Shown here one piece after another: positions 28,801 through 43,480 of a stretch of DNA of 64,000 nucleotides. Numbering within the stretch: position 1 is the first letter of the stretch; the number at the start of each line of letters is the position of its first letter. The notes under the pieces are model-generated. The model was not told the origin of the DNA. It saw only the letters and a program-made list of their open reading frames with translations, and did not search any database. This DNA comes from Pardosa pseudoannulata (taxonomy: Eukaryota; Arthropoda; Arachnida; Araneae; Lycosidae), in contig CM063504.1 of the NCBI GenBank assembly GCA_032207245.1, positions 25,895,729 to 25,959,728 on the forward strand, read 5' to 3'. Position numbers and translations under genes: made by a program.

Positions 28801-31800
28801 GTGTTGATAAATTTTTAAATGACTTAGAAGTCAAACTGCTAGTTTTAAGCAAGTATCATCCTGTACTGAACAATCGAGAATAGAGAAGCAATGCTTGGTT
28901 AAGTCAAGATTTTCATATGTGATGTTTATAACAATGCCACATACAATTTAACCTAGCGTGAAATTTACACTCATGCAGTAATTCTGTGAAATTATTATTT
29001 TATTTTGTATTATTTTCCTTGAGTGTGGCACTTAAGACGATGCAGCCAGTCTTCTGGAAATTAAAATATACATTGATTACTGTTAAATGCATATGATTAT
29101 TTTTAAAAAGCCTATGAAGCTTTAAAGTCTTATAGACTATAATTGAGATGGGCTTATTTGATAAAATCTGATTTTTCATCTATTAATGAAAAGAAGTAGA
29201 GGTTGAAGATAAGGAATAAATTATAGAGGAAATTTTTCCAAGGAAAGGCACTGCCCAGCCTCAGCTGTCTGTTCAGTTATGATGATTAGATTTAAAAATT
29301 AATACTGTTTTTAAGAAATAATAAAACCTCAAGAAAAAAAATATTTAATTCATTAAATAATATGAATTCCCATTCATACAAAAAACAGAGCTTTATATAA
29401 ACATTATTAAGTTTCATTTGCTTAACTGCGAGCACAAACAAAGTCACATATATATATATTAACACTTATATCAAATTGTAGGTATGTGAGAAGTAGCTAA
29501 AATGTAGACTGAGTCAGAAATGGAAGCACATACTTTTTATTTAAAATATGTAATCAGGAGATTGAACTCTGTGAAAGGCCCTCCATCACTTTCATGGTAG
29601 CACACAGGGCAAAGTCATTGATCTTCTAACCAGAGAGCTACAAGTTCAAAGCTCATGCCAGCCAAAAATATGCCAAGTTCATTAATGGTATTAGGGATCA
29701 TAAAATAAGTTTGTGTTTACAATGTCCTACAGCTTTTCCAAACGATACCTTGGAAGGTAGCAGGCCAAGCCTGGGGTTCTTCTGTTTGGATCTTGCTTTT
29801 AAATTATGAGGACCTACTTTGTATTGTACTGGGGTTGTTAATTACCTATATGGTGCTACCATATAAAGCAAGTGCCCCCACGTCAGAGATAATAAAAAAA
29901 TAATGCTTAAAATATGAGGGTTTAAATAAATTAAAATTTACATAATCTGTAGTTTGTATATTTAATCTACACACATTCTACTAAAAAAACTAAGAAAATG
30001 CATAGCTCCATACACCGGAATTACAGTCTAATTACACATATTATTTATATTTTATAAACAGCTATTTCCAAATAAATAAGAGATATGGGCATACAGTTTT
30101 AATTTATAACTAAATTTTTAAAATTAAACTTTCTTATTGATTTTTCATTGCATTATAAGAAATATTTTAAGAAAAATTTAACATAATTAAACATAAACAA
30201 AACTAAAATATATATGGCTGACACAAAATCTGAGTTATATTGTTTGGAATCATAAAAAAATAGATTAAAACTAATTATTGGAACATGCAGTTTTCATAAT
30301 GAATAAAATATTTATATACTTCATTTTTATAACAAAGTTATTCTTACTTATAATCTTGTTCTTTTGATGCAATATAAATTCTGAGCAATGCAAACATTAC
30401 ACCTAATAAAATATCGTCTTGGTCTATGAAAACATCTAAAATCCATTCATATATGTCAACTTCAGGTAATATATCAAAATTTTCTTTCACAAAATGAAAT
30501 ATTTTTGGAACAGAACAGAATAATAACTTTTTATCCTTTACATCTGAAAATATACAATAAGTATAAATGAATATAATGAATCCATATTAAACATTTCATT
30601 TTTTTAAAAAATAAGATTGTTCTCTCTTAAACTTTCTAATATATTCACATAGATATGCAATTTATACAGTAAAACATTTTATGCAGCTAATACAGACATA
30701 CAAAACTCTTAGTATGTATGTGAGTATGTATATATGTGTATACATATGTTTGCAATGCCTTTCAAATTGGCTTGAGCAATTTTGGTAAGATTTGGTAAGG
30801 TAATTCTGGTAAATACTAGGAATGTTTTAGGTCAGTCGAATTCTTTAGAGGTCAGTTGAGTATGGAGATGGAAATCTAAATTGCATTTGGCAACTACTTT
30901 GGAGCCTTTAACTACAAGCTAAAATAATTAAATTTACTTAACTTAATTATCTGATATGATTTAAAATGTGTTTTCAGAAAATAAATTTTTTCTTGCTTTA
31001 TTCCCCATTTGATTTATGTCATTTAATAAACTGTAATTTGGAATATTTTTTCTAGTTAAATTGAGCTACACCATTTTATTTATCTAATTGTTAGACACAA
31101 ATCCCAGCTAGCATGGAAATGTTGGATGCCCTTGGCCATAAGTTGGTAGTTGATCTTTTGGATAGGTGTACATTGAAATAGGAAAATGAAATGGTGGTAT
31201 TTAGTTAGCAAAATGTCTTGTTCTCCAACTGAAAAATTCAAATGCTGGCCTTTCTTTGGCTCAACTTAGAAATATTACTCATAAAAAATGATATACCAAT
31301 AACTAAGAAACACAAAAATAATACCCCCCCTCTTTAATAGTTATGTACATATGCAGAACCAACACTAAAAGAGAAAGATATGTGTCAATCTTTAGTACTA
31401 ACCCTGTTTACCCTGAGATTGCTGCAAATTTCAAAATTAACTTTTGAATGGAAATCACAATAAAGTAAATTCTTCTGTTCAAAGGAAACTATACAAATGC
31501 ATCACACTTTTTGAGTTTGAAGAAAAAATGCTGCTGCTTCTTACTAAACAAACTACAATTATAATTCTTATACATGCTTGTGACTGATTGTAGAACTAAA
31601 TCACACCTTTCTGAGTTACTTTAGTAAGAAACTATATATTTTTTTCCAGACTAGGACAAAAGTGTAATGTAGTTGTACTATCTACTGTGAACAAGAATTT
31701 ATAATTATTGGCATTAAGATGGCTCATCCAAACAGTTGACATTCATGCATTAATTCACTTGGCCATCATTGGTCCATCCTAAAATTATGTTGGGATTCTG

Positions 31801-34082
31801 TAATAAACAACCATTAGTCATATGTTGGCCTTCAGTTCGCCAATATTCTCAGCCAGTCAGCAATTTTATCATGGGGTTGATCTATCAAAGTTGCTGGCAG
31901 CGAATCTTAGTCCATTAATCCTAAATTAACTGGGACACGCTATTTTGGTACTATTTTAAATGATTTTCTTTCAACTACATGCCAAAATTATTAAAATATT
32001 TTAAGTAAATTAATTATTTATGAGTGTTTGAAATGTGATTTAAAATAATACAAGTTTTAGGGCTTTTTGACGAGATTTATTTAATGAAATATTGAGTTTT
32101 AAATCATTTTTATTTCTTTTTCTTTAATTTGAATTTAGCCATTTTTTTCAAACAAAAATCTATTATGCTGTTGTGGTAACAAAGTGATTGTTTAGAAAAC
32201 TAAAAGTGTTTAACCCTTTTTTTTATCCAGTACCAATTTTACAAAAGTTGATTAGAACCAATCAGTGATTATTTACTATACAAATCTAGTAACATATAAC
32301 TTCTGATTAATTGATTGGGTCCACAACTTTAGGGGAAATGCACAAATCAAATTTTAACTGTGTAGTTCATTTTTTCTTTGAGCTATTGTGTTCATACATA
32401 GTGAAAAATTGGCAAAACTTGACATTTTACAGCAAATGACCAATAATGTTTACATATTCTTTAAGAATGTTCTAATTAAAAGTATTTCATAAATTCAAAA
32501 CTCATTTGTATATATGCCAAAATATCATTTTTGAGTACCACAGAAATTTAGATACTTAAAAGTATGAAATTCATATTTAGACAGAAAGCATATTTGCAGG
32601 ACAATATAAAAATATAAATATATATTACTTAAGTATTAAAAATTAAGTATAATTACAGAAAATTTTTACACTTTCTTTAGAGTTGTTTTTTCTCTAAGAA
32701 CCAACAACATGCTTCAACAAATTAGATAAAGTGGAAAAGGTGTATCATTTTTTAGACAGAGATGCGTATATAAAAGAGAAATCCCAAGAGGATTTTTGCA
32801 CAGATATAAACATAAAATATTTTCAATGACTATTCACATTTTCAAGCTCTTTGTTTCTTTCATTTTGAAATCAAAAAACCAATTTCTATAACCCCTTAAA
32901 ACAGTGCAAATGTGTATATTCTTATTAATCCTACATTATTACATGGTTAAAATCTGTACAATATATGGCTAATAAATACAAGCTGGCATTTATGTATTTG
33001 ACAATAACACATTAATAGATTTTAAGCATAAAAAATTAATCATTCTCATTTCAAAATGTTTAACCTCAAATACATAAAAATTACTCAACTTAAAAAAAAA
33101 AAAAGTTAAATATGAGAGAAAGATGCCGTACATCTAATTAGAAGGCACCCCCCTTCTCCTGCAGCCCACTCTCTTTTTTTTAATACCCTAAATAGAAAAG
33201 ATTTTTACAGACTATGTCATTTTTAAAAAGTAAAAAGATAATGGTAAAAATTTAAGAAATTTTTGTTACACAATTCTTTTAATGCAGGTCAGCCTAAAAA
33301 TGATGTAGTCATTAATATATATTTGTACTAACAAAATTTTCCCCCAATAAATCTATAAATAATGCTTACCTGCAATGAGACTTAAAAATATGTAAGTAAC
33401 TTTCTTTACTATCACAGAATCACACTTAGGAGAATTCAGTTTCGTAACACTGAAATTGAATGAATTATTAAGTTATAAATATAAAATTTTCTAGTACTGT
33501 CAAGATAAAATACTTAAAAGTTATAATTACAGGTACAGGAATGGAAATGAAAGAATACAAAATTGGCTTTCTAAATACATCGAAATATATTTAGAAAAGT
33601 TTAATTATTTTATTTATTCAGAATATATTTACTATTTTTAAACCTATTTTTTATTTTTATTAACCCTTTAAGCATTACGCATGTAATTTTCTCCCCAGTT
33701 AATGATGTCTTCAAACAGGTGTGTACATGTGATGAGGTGATTTAGGTCCATATAAAAAATCTTTTAAGTAAATAGTTATAACAGTTGTACTTGTAATAAA
33801 AGTTTCTGATATAAATCTAACCTCATAATATATGTACAGCTGAAGACATCATTGGTTGGGAAGAAATTTATATGTGTAATGCTTCCAGAGCAATGAGCAG
33901 ACCATAATTATCTCTACATAATTTTCAAAAACTAGATGCTTTTCTTATTCTTTTAAACAGTTAAGTTTTCTGTGTTTTGTTAATTCATTATAACTGATGT
34001 AAGAAATAAAACCATAACATTTGAAAAACTGTACAAAATTTTGGGTAGACAAAATAACCCATAATTAAAAGCAATACATTTT

Positions 34083-34114
<32 letters not shown>

Positions 34115-37100
34115 TAGGCAAGATTTTTACAGGAAGAAATATCTCAAAATAGAATATGTGTTTAACATTTATCAACAAACTAAAAACCAACATAAAATTT
34201 ATATTGGGTTATACCTTAAAAATAACAAAACAGCCCAGAAAACACAAATGACTTAAGAGAACCCTTAAATAGTAGTGATGACCTCTCACACAGTGTTTTT
34301 GCTCTTCACTTGATGTTTCTCACAGTAATTAGAGAAAAGAACTCTGTTCAAAACTGGCTGCCTGAAAGTCAGCCAACCAAAAATGTTTGTAAATATACAG
34401 TAAGATTCTGTACTAATATAATTTTTTTCTCTAGACAGTTACCGAGAGAAAAAATATGACTTATCTGTATTAACCGTGTCTCAGAAGGGTGCAGTGATGT
34501 TACAAGGGAAGGGAAAGGCAGCCTATTATGTCCCAAGCACCATTCACAGAGAAGAGACAAATGGTATACTCTATATAATACATTACTATGTGTGTATAGG
34601 GAAATTGAGGTGCCAAAAAGATATTGTGGCCTGAATATAATACATTACTATATGTGTATGGGGGAGTTCAGATGCCAAACAGATATTGTGCCCTGAATTC
34701 AATTATGTTCGCTGAATTACTGGAAAGGTGTGTTGCACATATGACAATCATATGGAACAAAATGTAAATATTTTTATTATAACAGATTAGATGACAACCT
34801 ATATTCATGGTACCAAGATAAATGGAAATTATGTTATCTAAACATTAATCTCAAATTGAATATTTTAAAAACTGACTTAGTTGGGATTAAATGCCTTTTT
34901 ACTGAGTTTTTTCTTAAAGCAAAATTGGACTTAGTAAATGAACATTCACCATCCGGCAGCACTAAACAATAGACAATACAGCATTCAAACTGTGCACAAA
35001 ATATTACAATACAGATTTTACAAATGAGAACTACCAGTAAAAAGTTTTTAATGTACCAGTAAATATTTATTTGTATATGTGTTTAATGATCCAGAAGATG
35101 CACATAAAAAACACAGCTACCATGATTCTAATTTTAAAGTTAGTATAATTTTAATATGTTAATGATGTATTATGAAGCCCAGTGGCCCTAGGGTAGCACT
35201 TCACACTCCCACAACACAGGTCCAATGTTCCATCCCCGAGCTGGAAAAGGTTGACTCAGCCTTTCATCTCTTCAGGCTGAAGACAAACTGACGACCAAGC
35301 ACGCCTAGGAACTAAACACTGGGGGTTCCGCATAAGGTTGACCATTTTTAAATTTTTATCCACCTTTGTCTCTGAGGTAGACTCTTCATCAGGGCATCAC
35401 TTGCAATAGTAACATACCCAACAGGGTAGGCTGCTCCCTAAGGGCGCTCATACGTTGACCACCTAACCAGAACATACGCTTCGCACCCCAGGGCTCTTGG
35501 TCTCGGAAATGGAGATTGGCCCCTTAGGCCCCCTACCTGTTGTTACACCAAGAAGTTTAGTTTTAATGATATATTATAAGTACATACACACATGCAATAT
35601 GCTCACGAATATCATGATAATCTTAACATTCTTAAAACATATATACACATATGCAGCTTAATTTTTTTGAATAATGCTAAATGAAAGAGTGCAACTAACA
35701 GTTGGAGGAATCACTATTTTGTAGAGAAACAAAGCATTTATTAAATGAATAATAAACAGAGAAGTGGTAAATGCAACTTATTTTTTATGCTTATTAGATT
35801 TTCTCCTCTGCACACTTTTTTTCTTAAAAAATTGTGTTTCTCAACTACAAAATCATTGGTACATTGTATGAAAAAATCATGCACTTTGGCAGTTGTGATA
35901 ATATTTATAGAATGAGCATAAACTTAATAAAATTGAAGTCATTTTTAGAAATTACTCATTTGTGCATGTAATATTTTTGAATATAGCATTTTGAAAATGA
36001 ATGAATCATTTATCCTGCAGAGATTTATAAAGCTCTCAAATTGAATGTTTTAATGAAGAAAACATAAGCATGTTTTCAAAGGTGGAAAAAATTTGGATAT
36101 TTAAATTAACAAATATTGTATGAAAAAAAAAATTTTGTATAAGAAGAATGTTTTTAGATCAAGTTAGATTATCTCAGAAAAATAATATATCTTATGATAT
36201 AAGAAAAACTAAGAAATTTTTCTATTTTCTTATTGATACATGACAAAAAATGTTTAGGGAGATTTAGAGAAATCATATTAATATTAGATAGTAACAAAAT
36301 CATTAAAGGAGTTATCAAGAACTAAAACCTTAAAAAACTTTTTTCTAACTGTTTGACAATCATGCAAGACAGATAAGAACAATTTAATATACTCAATAGT
36401 TTCCTATTTTTATGTGACAATATAATTAAATAACTTCATTTCCTTTCAAATCAGACTCTAAATTAAAATAAATAATGTTCTAATTAAGAGTCCTATATTT
36501 AATGAAAATGCATGTAAGTCCTTAGAACTACAAAATTATAGACATATTCAATATTTAATACATTATATATACTAATATAAGCTGTAGTAGTTCAATTGGC
36601 AAAGGTATCCTTCTCAAAACTAGGTTGAAAGTTCGAGACTCAAGCTGGTCTAAGATTCACTGTGTTCATTAATGGTAGATGGGACAGGTAAAATAGCTTT
36701 GTGATCACAATGTTTTCCAAGTTCAAGTGATACTTCTGTAAGTGGCATATCAAGCCTGGGGGTCTTTTTCTGTTTTAAACCTGCTTCTAAATTATGAGGA
36801 CTCAGTGGGAACAATGTTTCTCCCCAATAGCACACATTCTCCCCAGGTGGTGATAAATGAGTAACAACTTTGCAGCCATGTTTGGCATATCTATAATGCC
36901 AGCTGCATCAGAAAAAATATTCAATAATACTTAATAACCTGATTTTGAAAAACCTTACTAAAAATAATATTAGCAAATTTTAGAAACAGATGCAAAATTA
37001 AAGAAGGGCTTAATTGAAAACACTGAAAGAATTTTTAGGATTTCAAATAGAATAGATATGAAATAGAAAAAGAATAAATAAATCACACATCTGAAACAAA

Positions 37101-40100
37101 AGAGGAAAGCATAGTTTTTTTAATAAACATATTTAACTTTAACAAAAAATTACTAATAAAGTACCTGTCACAGTGATTCAGAGTTGACAATTCACAGAAA
37201 CCAGATAGTTGCAAGTCTCTGGGAAGTAATTCAAAAAAGTTATTTTCTAATGCACATGTAATTGCTGAATCCAAAGAATGGCATCTTTGTTCTACTAACT
37301 TTGATTTAACAGTTGAAATAAAAAACTAAAACAGAAGACAAGAAATTTAGTTTAAAAAATCAACAATTTAAAAGAAACTAGAAACTAAATAAATGTTAAA
37401 ATTTCTATATAACTTTTAACAAGTGAAATTGGTTTCAATTTAGACACAATAATATGAGTAACATAACATTTATATTCCAAGGAACATGCATAAAACTGCT
37501 TCATCATTAACTAGTACACTTTTAAGGTTCAAGTAAGAAAAAAGCTCTTAAATTATGTGCTGTAGAATCAGAACATGAACAAAAGTATTTCATTTAAAAA
37601 GAATTATAAAATAATATTATTTGATAAGTAAAAGTGTGTACATCAAACAAGGTTAAACTATTTTGATATATTTGAAAATATATACTTTAAAAACTTTTAA
37701 GAAATTTAAAAAATACTATAACAGTTTAGAAACTTTAAAATAATCTATTAAATAACAGTTATTGCAGCAAAGAAGCAATATTTTTCTTATAAAAGTGACT
37801 CATGTTGACTGTAAAACATCATGCAATAAAAAAAGACTGCTTTCAAGTTAAAAGTAGTTTCACGAATTGACATAAAAATTGAGTATTTATAATTGCTACA
37901 ATTAATATCAATATATTCTATTACATAACATTTAAAAGGGATTTAGATTTTGAAAAATACACTTAAAAATTTTTTAGTAAAAAGTTCAATTCTTAATTGG
38001 AAAATGCTCTACTTTTCTTTTTATATAATAACTATTAGCTTTATGTTTCAGACTCCAGAATTTTTAGTCTGTTGCACTAGATTTATTATCGCACAAGCAT
38101 GGCTGCCCATGACTTGCTATGGTTTTATGGTTTGGTTTGGAGTGCTACTTTTTGCAACACGAGGGCTAATGAGACCGGGACCTACAGCTTGAAGCCAATT
38201 CCGAATGGCTACGAACATTCATGCCACTGTGGGATTTGAACCCCCAAACTCTGGTACCGAAGGCCAGCACCCTAACCAATTGGCCATCGTTCATAACTTG
38301 CTATGATGATTTTATACATTGATATTTTTCAAAACATTACCTATTTACTTCTTTGGGGCATAAATCTGTAAATTCTTAAATAAACATTTATCTATTTTTA
38401 TATTACATGTAAATTATAACTACATTCAATTTCGATGATAGTTCAAGTCTCATGAGGTAAGTGTTAAGCCTTAAGAAGATTGGAAAGAATGAAAACCATG
38501 TCTTAAATAATGGCATAAAACATTAAAAAAAGGATTAGGCATGAATTTTAAAAGTTCTATTGTAGCCAGTATTTGTAGCTGCACTGTAAAGCATAGAAAT
38601 ATCCATTTACATTGGAATCAGGAATAGCTTAGGAAAAAATATAATATATTCATACATAATGACTTTTATTTAAATAAAAATGAACATTTCAGCATATAAT
38701 TTTGGTATAGATGTTTGGTATTGACTCACCTGCATAATAATATCAACATAGATCCTTAAAGATATGACATCTAGGTTGTAAGCATTATACAGGAATGGAA
38801 TAACATATTTTTCATTTAAAAACACAGGAAACTGCTGATGTCCTTCATGCTTTTCTACTGATTTTTGCCACAAACTTAGAAATCTGTATAATTTTTGATT
38901 TTCACACTTTGTAGCAGTTACATCATGAAACTGCTTCATGAAAGCAGGCCAATATGCAGATAATAAGCAACTGAGATTCTGAAAAAGATCTTAAATTATA
39001 TTTTAAATATATTTTATTGGTTGATATGGGGTTTAATAGTGAAACAAATATGAAAATCAAAAATGAAGATCTAACAATCACATGACATGATTAAATGAAA
39101 GGGTATTTGAAATAGATTATCCTCAGGGTAGGAAAAAAAGTAAAAATGATCATAAGAATTTTTAACTTAGAAATAATTATTATGTAATTATTATGAAGAA
39201 GCCATGTTTAATTTCCAAAAGAGTAAAAAAATATTTTGTGAAATGTTATGATAATGACTGAAATTAAAAAAAAAAAATATCAAGTTAGTCATAGTTAAAT
39301 GTTTTGTGTAACACCAAATTTTAAAGATATTAAAATGTACATCATATTTATTTAGTTATTTTAGTCCTTTCAAATTCAATATAACATGTAGATGAGGTAC
39401 TAAAATAAATAATAGCTTATTAAGAAATGCTAAAATTAATTTAACATTTCAGTCAAATATCCTAGCATACTTTAATCTATGACAGTATAATCTTTGAATT
39501 ATAATAATTTCTGAATATTACCTACTTTTTTATGAGGAACAAAACAATTATATAAGTGAAATACATAAATGATTAAAACTTTTTTTAATTATTATAAATA
39601 ATTTATGTAATCAATCAAGCAAAAATAAAGAATCATAAGATACTCATGTAGATTCAAATATCAATTTTTTCAGTATACTCATTAAAAATGTTTTACTTCA
39701 AAAATTCCTAAAATATTGATCATTTAATTGATATGAATCTAAAATATCAAATTCTTCAACACATTCAATTTTCATGATTTAATTCTCAATAAAATTCTTA
39801 AATTGTTTGTAATACAAATATAAAATAAAGGAACTTGCTTAACTTGAAAGAAAATGAAAGAACTAGGCATAAAATAAAAGAACTGAATGGAAAAAAAGAG
39901 AGTTTTGTGTAGTTCTATGCTGAAAAAATTGTGTAAATAATCAATATTTATAGATAAAAAAATTAAATTTTTTAAAAAATTATTTTTTAAAGTATATTTT
40001 GGGGGGAAAGTATGCATAAAAATATCTTTGAATTTTTAAGTAAAAAAAAAAAAGCATAAAAAGAGTTACAGAAAAAAGTTTGGCAAGGTATAGTTTTGAG

Positions 40101-43100
40101 AAAATACTAAAATAACTTACCTTTAACAGATCTAGTCATACATGGAACTGTTTTTTTACAACTGACAATTTCATTTTTAGTTATAGCTGTCTTACTATCA
40201 TAATCAATCAAAGTAGATAAAAAGTCTAAAATGTTCATATTTGCCTCTGCAAAGAGATTTTCTTTTAAGATATTTAATAATTGTTGAACATGCTCAGAGA
40301 AAGAAGACCCATTGGAAGCATACAATATATTAGAAAAACACTTGGTAAGCGTCCATATTAGATATTTATTTTCTGAACTTGTAAGATGATAAATCTAAAA
40401 AGAAAAAAAAAATCATTAGTAACATGTGCATTTGAAGATTATTTATTATACATTGTAGGATAAACAATTACATTAAATGTGATGATTTAGAAATTACAAC
40501 AGACCAAAAAAAAAAAAAGGCTTTTTTTAGATTGAATAAAATCTTGCATTACAATTAGGGATTTTTTCTTCGAGAAGTAATATTTTATACTAAAAACAAT
40601 CTGAATGTTTTATTCTGCTTTCATATTTATAAGGTTGATAAAAATATTTATTTAAAAAAAAATCATATAAATCAGACTTTTTTTTAAATTTTAAAATCAG
40701 ATTATATGATTTAAATTGGATTTATATATGTTTTTTTAGAAATTAAATATTACATATGGAGTTTTTTAAGTTGGCATTAAATTGATTATGATTAATTATT
40801 AAGTTTTCAGTGCCCTATTTATTTTCTTCATGTGTGCAATATTATTTACATATGACTAATTATGAATTAAATGGATATGATTTTTCCCTCCTCAACAAAC
40901 TGTTCATATACTTTTTTTCTTTTTACTGTTTCCAAAAATCAAAAAAGTAAACTATTTATATAGCAGATCACTTTTTCAAGCACTAATCCTATACTATAAT
41001 ACGAGGAATGGTTGTCAAGTCGAAAATCGCCCCAGAATTAATAAACTGTAGTAAACTTGGGGATCTGGGGTTTTTGGTCACGAGGAATCGATTGGCATCG
41101 GTTTTGACGCGCTAAGGTCACGTAGTTCGGCGCTACAGATAGGGCCGCGTTCGAACCCCGGTGCGGGCAAACTTTTTTCTCATGCGTTCAAACCAAGTGA
41201 AAATTGGTACCCGGGGGTTTTCGACCACGAGGAATCGATTGGCTGTAGTTCTGGCGAATTAATATTTATAATAATAAAAGTCTTTAGTGATTTGTTTTTA
41301 TTCCTTGATATCGGTTTCCATTTTTATTTTCTATCAACTCTAAATATTAAATTAATGTAGCAAAGTATATATAACACATAAACGATATAGTAAAAAAAAA
41401 AATAATGCAAACAAAAATTTTGAAAACCAACCACAAAAAATTAAAAAATAATGCTTCACTAACGTGCCGAAACAACCTCGCCGTTCAATTTCCAAAGCCA
41501 CACTAAACACAGGGCATATAACTTATCAAAGTCCGTCGCCACGTTAGTGCGTCGTCGGCATACCAGGAGGTGCCGCTCTGACACGCCAGTGCGTCGGTGG
41601 CAGCGAACGTGTTAAGGAACTGATTTCGATTTCAAATCACCGTCAACAAAGTTCGACATTTCAACATTCATCAGATTTCAAGCTACATCTTCAACATGCA
41701 GAACGCACCTCTACATGAAATGCTTCAAGGAGCCGGAATTTTGGAACAACAAGCGATCAACTCAATTATACCCGCAAATGGACAACTAGAAGATACCGTC
41801 ATTGTCAGAATGCTTCTCCATTCAACACACTTAAATCTTTACACTGCTCACTTTGTACCATTTCTTTAATTGTATAATTTTTTGTTATCAATTACATTTT
41901 ATTTCCTATGACTTTTCAAACTTTAATTTTGTATAGAATAGTTCCCTTTCCAAACAACTTTGTTTAGAATAGTTTACAATGGTGCACTTTAACCGGTTAT
42001 CTTTTCACTAATGGTTTCACAAATTTTCTTATGGCATGTATTGTTTTGATAAATCACAATTGAAAATTTAAATCTTCGAGTTAGCTTCGATACCTGTTTT
42101 CTCCGAGCGGAGCTCGGTCACCCGGTACTATTTATATAAAGATAAAAACTAACATAAGTGAAAATATTGTGGGTTTGATGTCATATTAAAAGAAAATCCT
42201 GAAAAGAAAGGAATTTCATTTGACTAGAAATTTTATTACTAAAGAAAGGATATTAAAACTTTATTTTTTTTCCCTACAAATGATAAGGTAAGAGTTAAAG
42301 GGCTTTCTAAACTGCTGGTGGCACCTTCTATTTATGCAATTAGAAAAGATCCAGTGATTTAAATCATAACATATCAAGGTGACATAAATTAACCCACCCT
42401 GTTTATTTTTACCTTCAAACACAACATGATGTTATTATAAATACAACTCTTATTTACTATTTCTGTAGAAAGGTTTCTTCGCTCAATATTAAATCCAAAC
42501 CAAATTTTCTTATTCATTATAAGAATTTTTTGGTAAATTTTCTTAATATGATTCAAGTCTTAGAAATACTATCTCCTTAACGATTTTGATGTTTTTGCTG
42601 CACCTTTCTGCCTAATAACATAAAACAGCTCTGATTATGATTGTACAAAATTGTAAATTATAAATTGTACTTGTTAGAAATGGATAAACAGAATAAAAAA
42701 TGTTTGAAAAAGTTTACTAAGAGAAAAAAAAAACTGCATTCAAGATGCTAACAATTTTTCTGCTTATAAAAAATATTTTGCTTTTAAAATAATTTAAATA
42801 AAATGTTCTGTTTGGCATTATAGTATAAGAAATGGTACCTAAGGAAGCTCATCGAAGAAAGGTATCAGAGAGATATAATCATTTATATATCATTAATATT
42901 CTTAGATATAACTTCAAAGAAGCATTTATAATGTAAAAATTATGCAAATAAAAGATTAAGAATGCAGATATTTTTATCTTCGATACACACATTCAAAGTT
43001 TTGCAAGTAAGCATGCATACATCATAAATGAGATCAGCAACACTGAACAGTACTTTATTATATCTTGCAAAAATATATTTTCAACCACACTGTGTCCTTT

Positions 43101-43437
43101 ATTTCATGTTTTAAGTTTTCATCAGGCTTAAATTTGCCTGACAAATGCTGAAACATATTTAATTAATGCCCCAATATTTACTCATATAATTTAAACCAAA
43201 GTATATTTATGAATAAGTAGGAAATTTAAAAAATATTGATAAAGGAATTATAACATATCTTTTTATTTTTTAACAAAATTACATACCTTGTATGACAACA
43301 AAAAAAAAAGAATACTGAATTGAGTACAGTGAAACCCACTTAAGAAGTTTTCCAAAGGCCTAACTGATTATAACTTATTAAGCAGGAAAACTTCTTAAAT
43401 GGGAAATCAGGCAATAAGCATTATTTATGCGTATGTA

Positions 43438-43480
<43 letters not shown>

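Larger units (their letters stand above)
20814..30347 (-). other. LINS1 intron 7 (9.5 kb, mobile-element rich)
   Basis: It contains a 429-bp tandem duplication (20843-21700), a solo LTR (21958-22478), a Helitron (23928-25063), a dispersed repeat (25222-25510), a LINE 3' end (26690-27155), a family B SINE (28600-28765) and a family A SINE (29575-29905). Between these lie AT-rich stretches with nothing recognised, notably 22479-23927 and 27156-28599. Confidence 0.65.

Noticed and set aside
38220..38290. tRNA-like sequence with a B box on the minus strand (also at 59510-59579, 13310-13402 and 56599-56670)
   Set aside because: These are the heads of SINE copies. They continue into shared SINE bodies, several have target duplications, and they lack paired acceptor stems.
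43288..43315. possible 28-nt LINS1 exon on the minus strand
   Set aside because: Low-complexity poly-T coding, phase does not fit, and exon 2 already joins exon 3 in frame.
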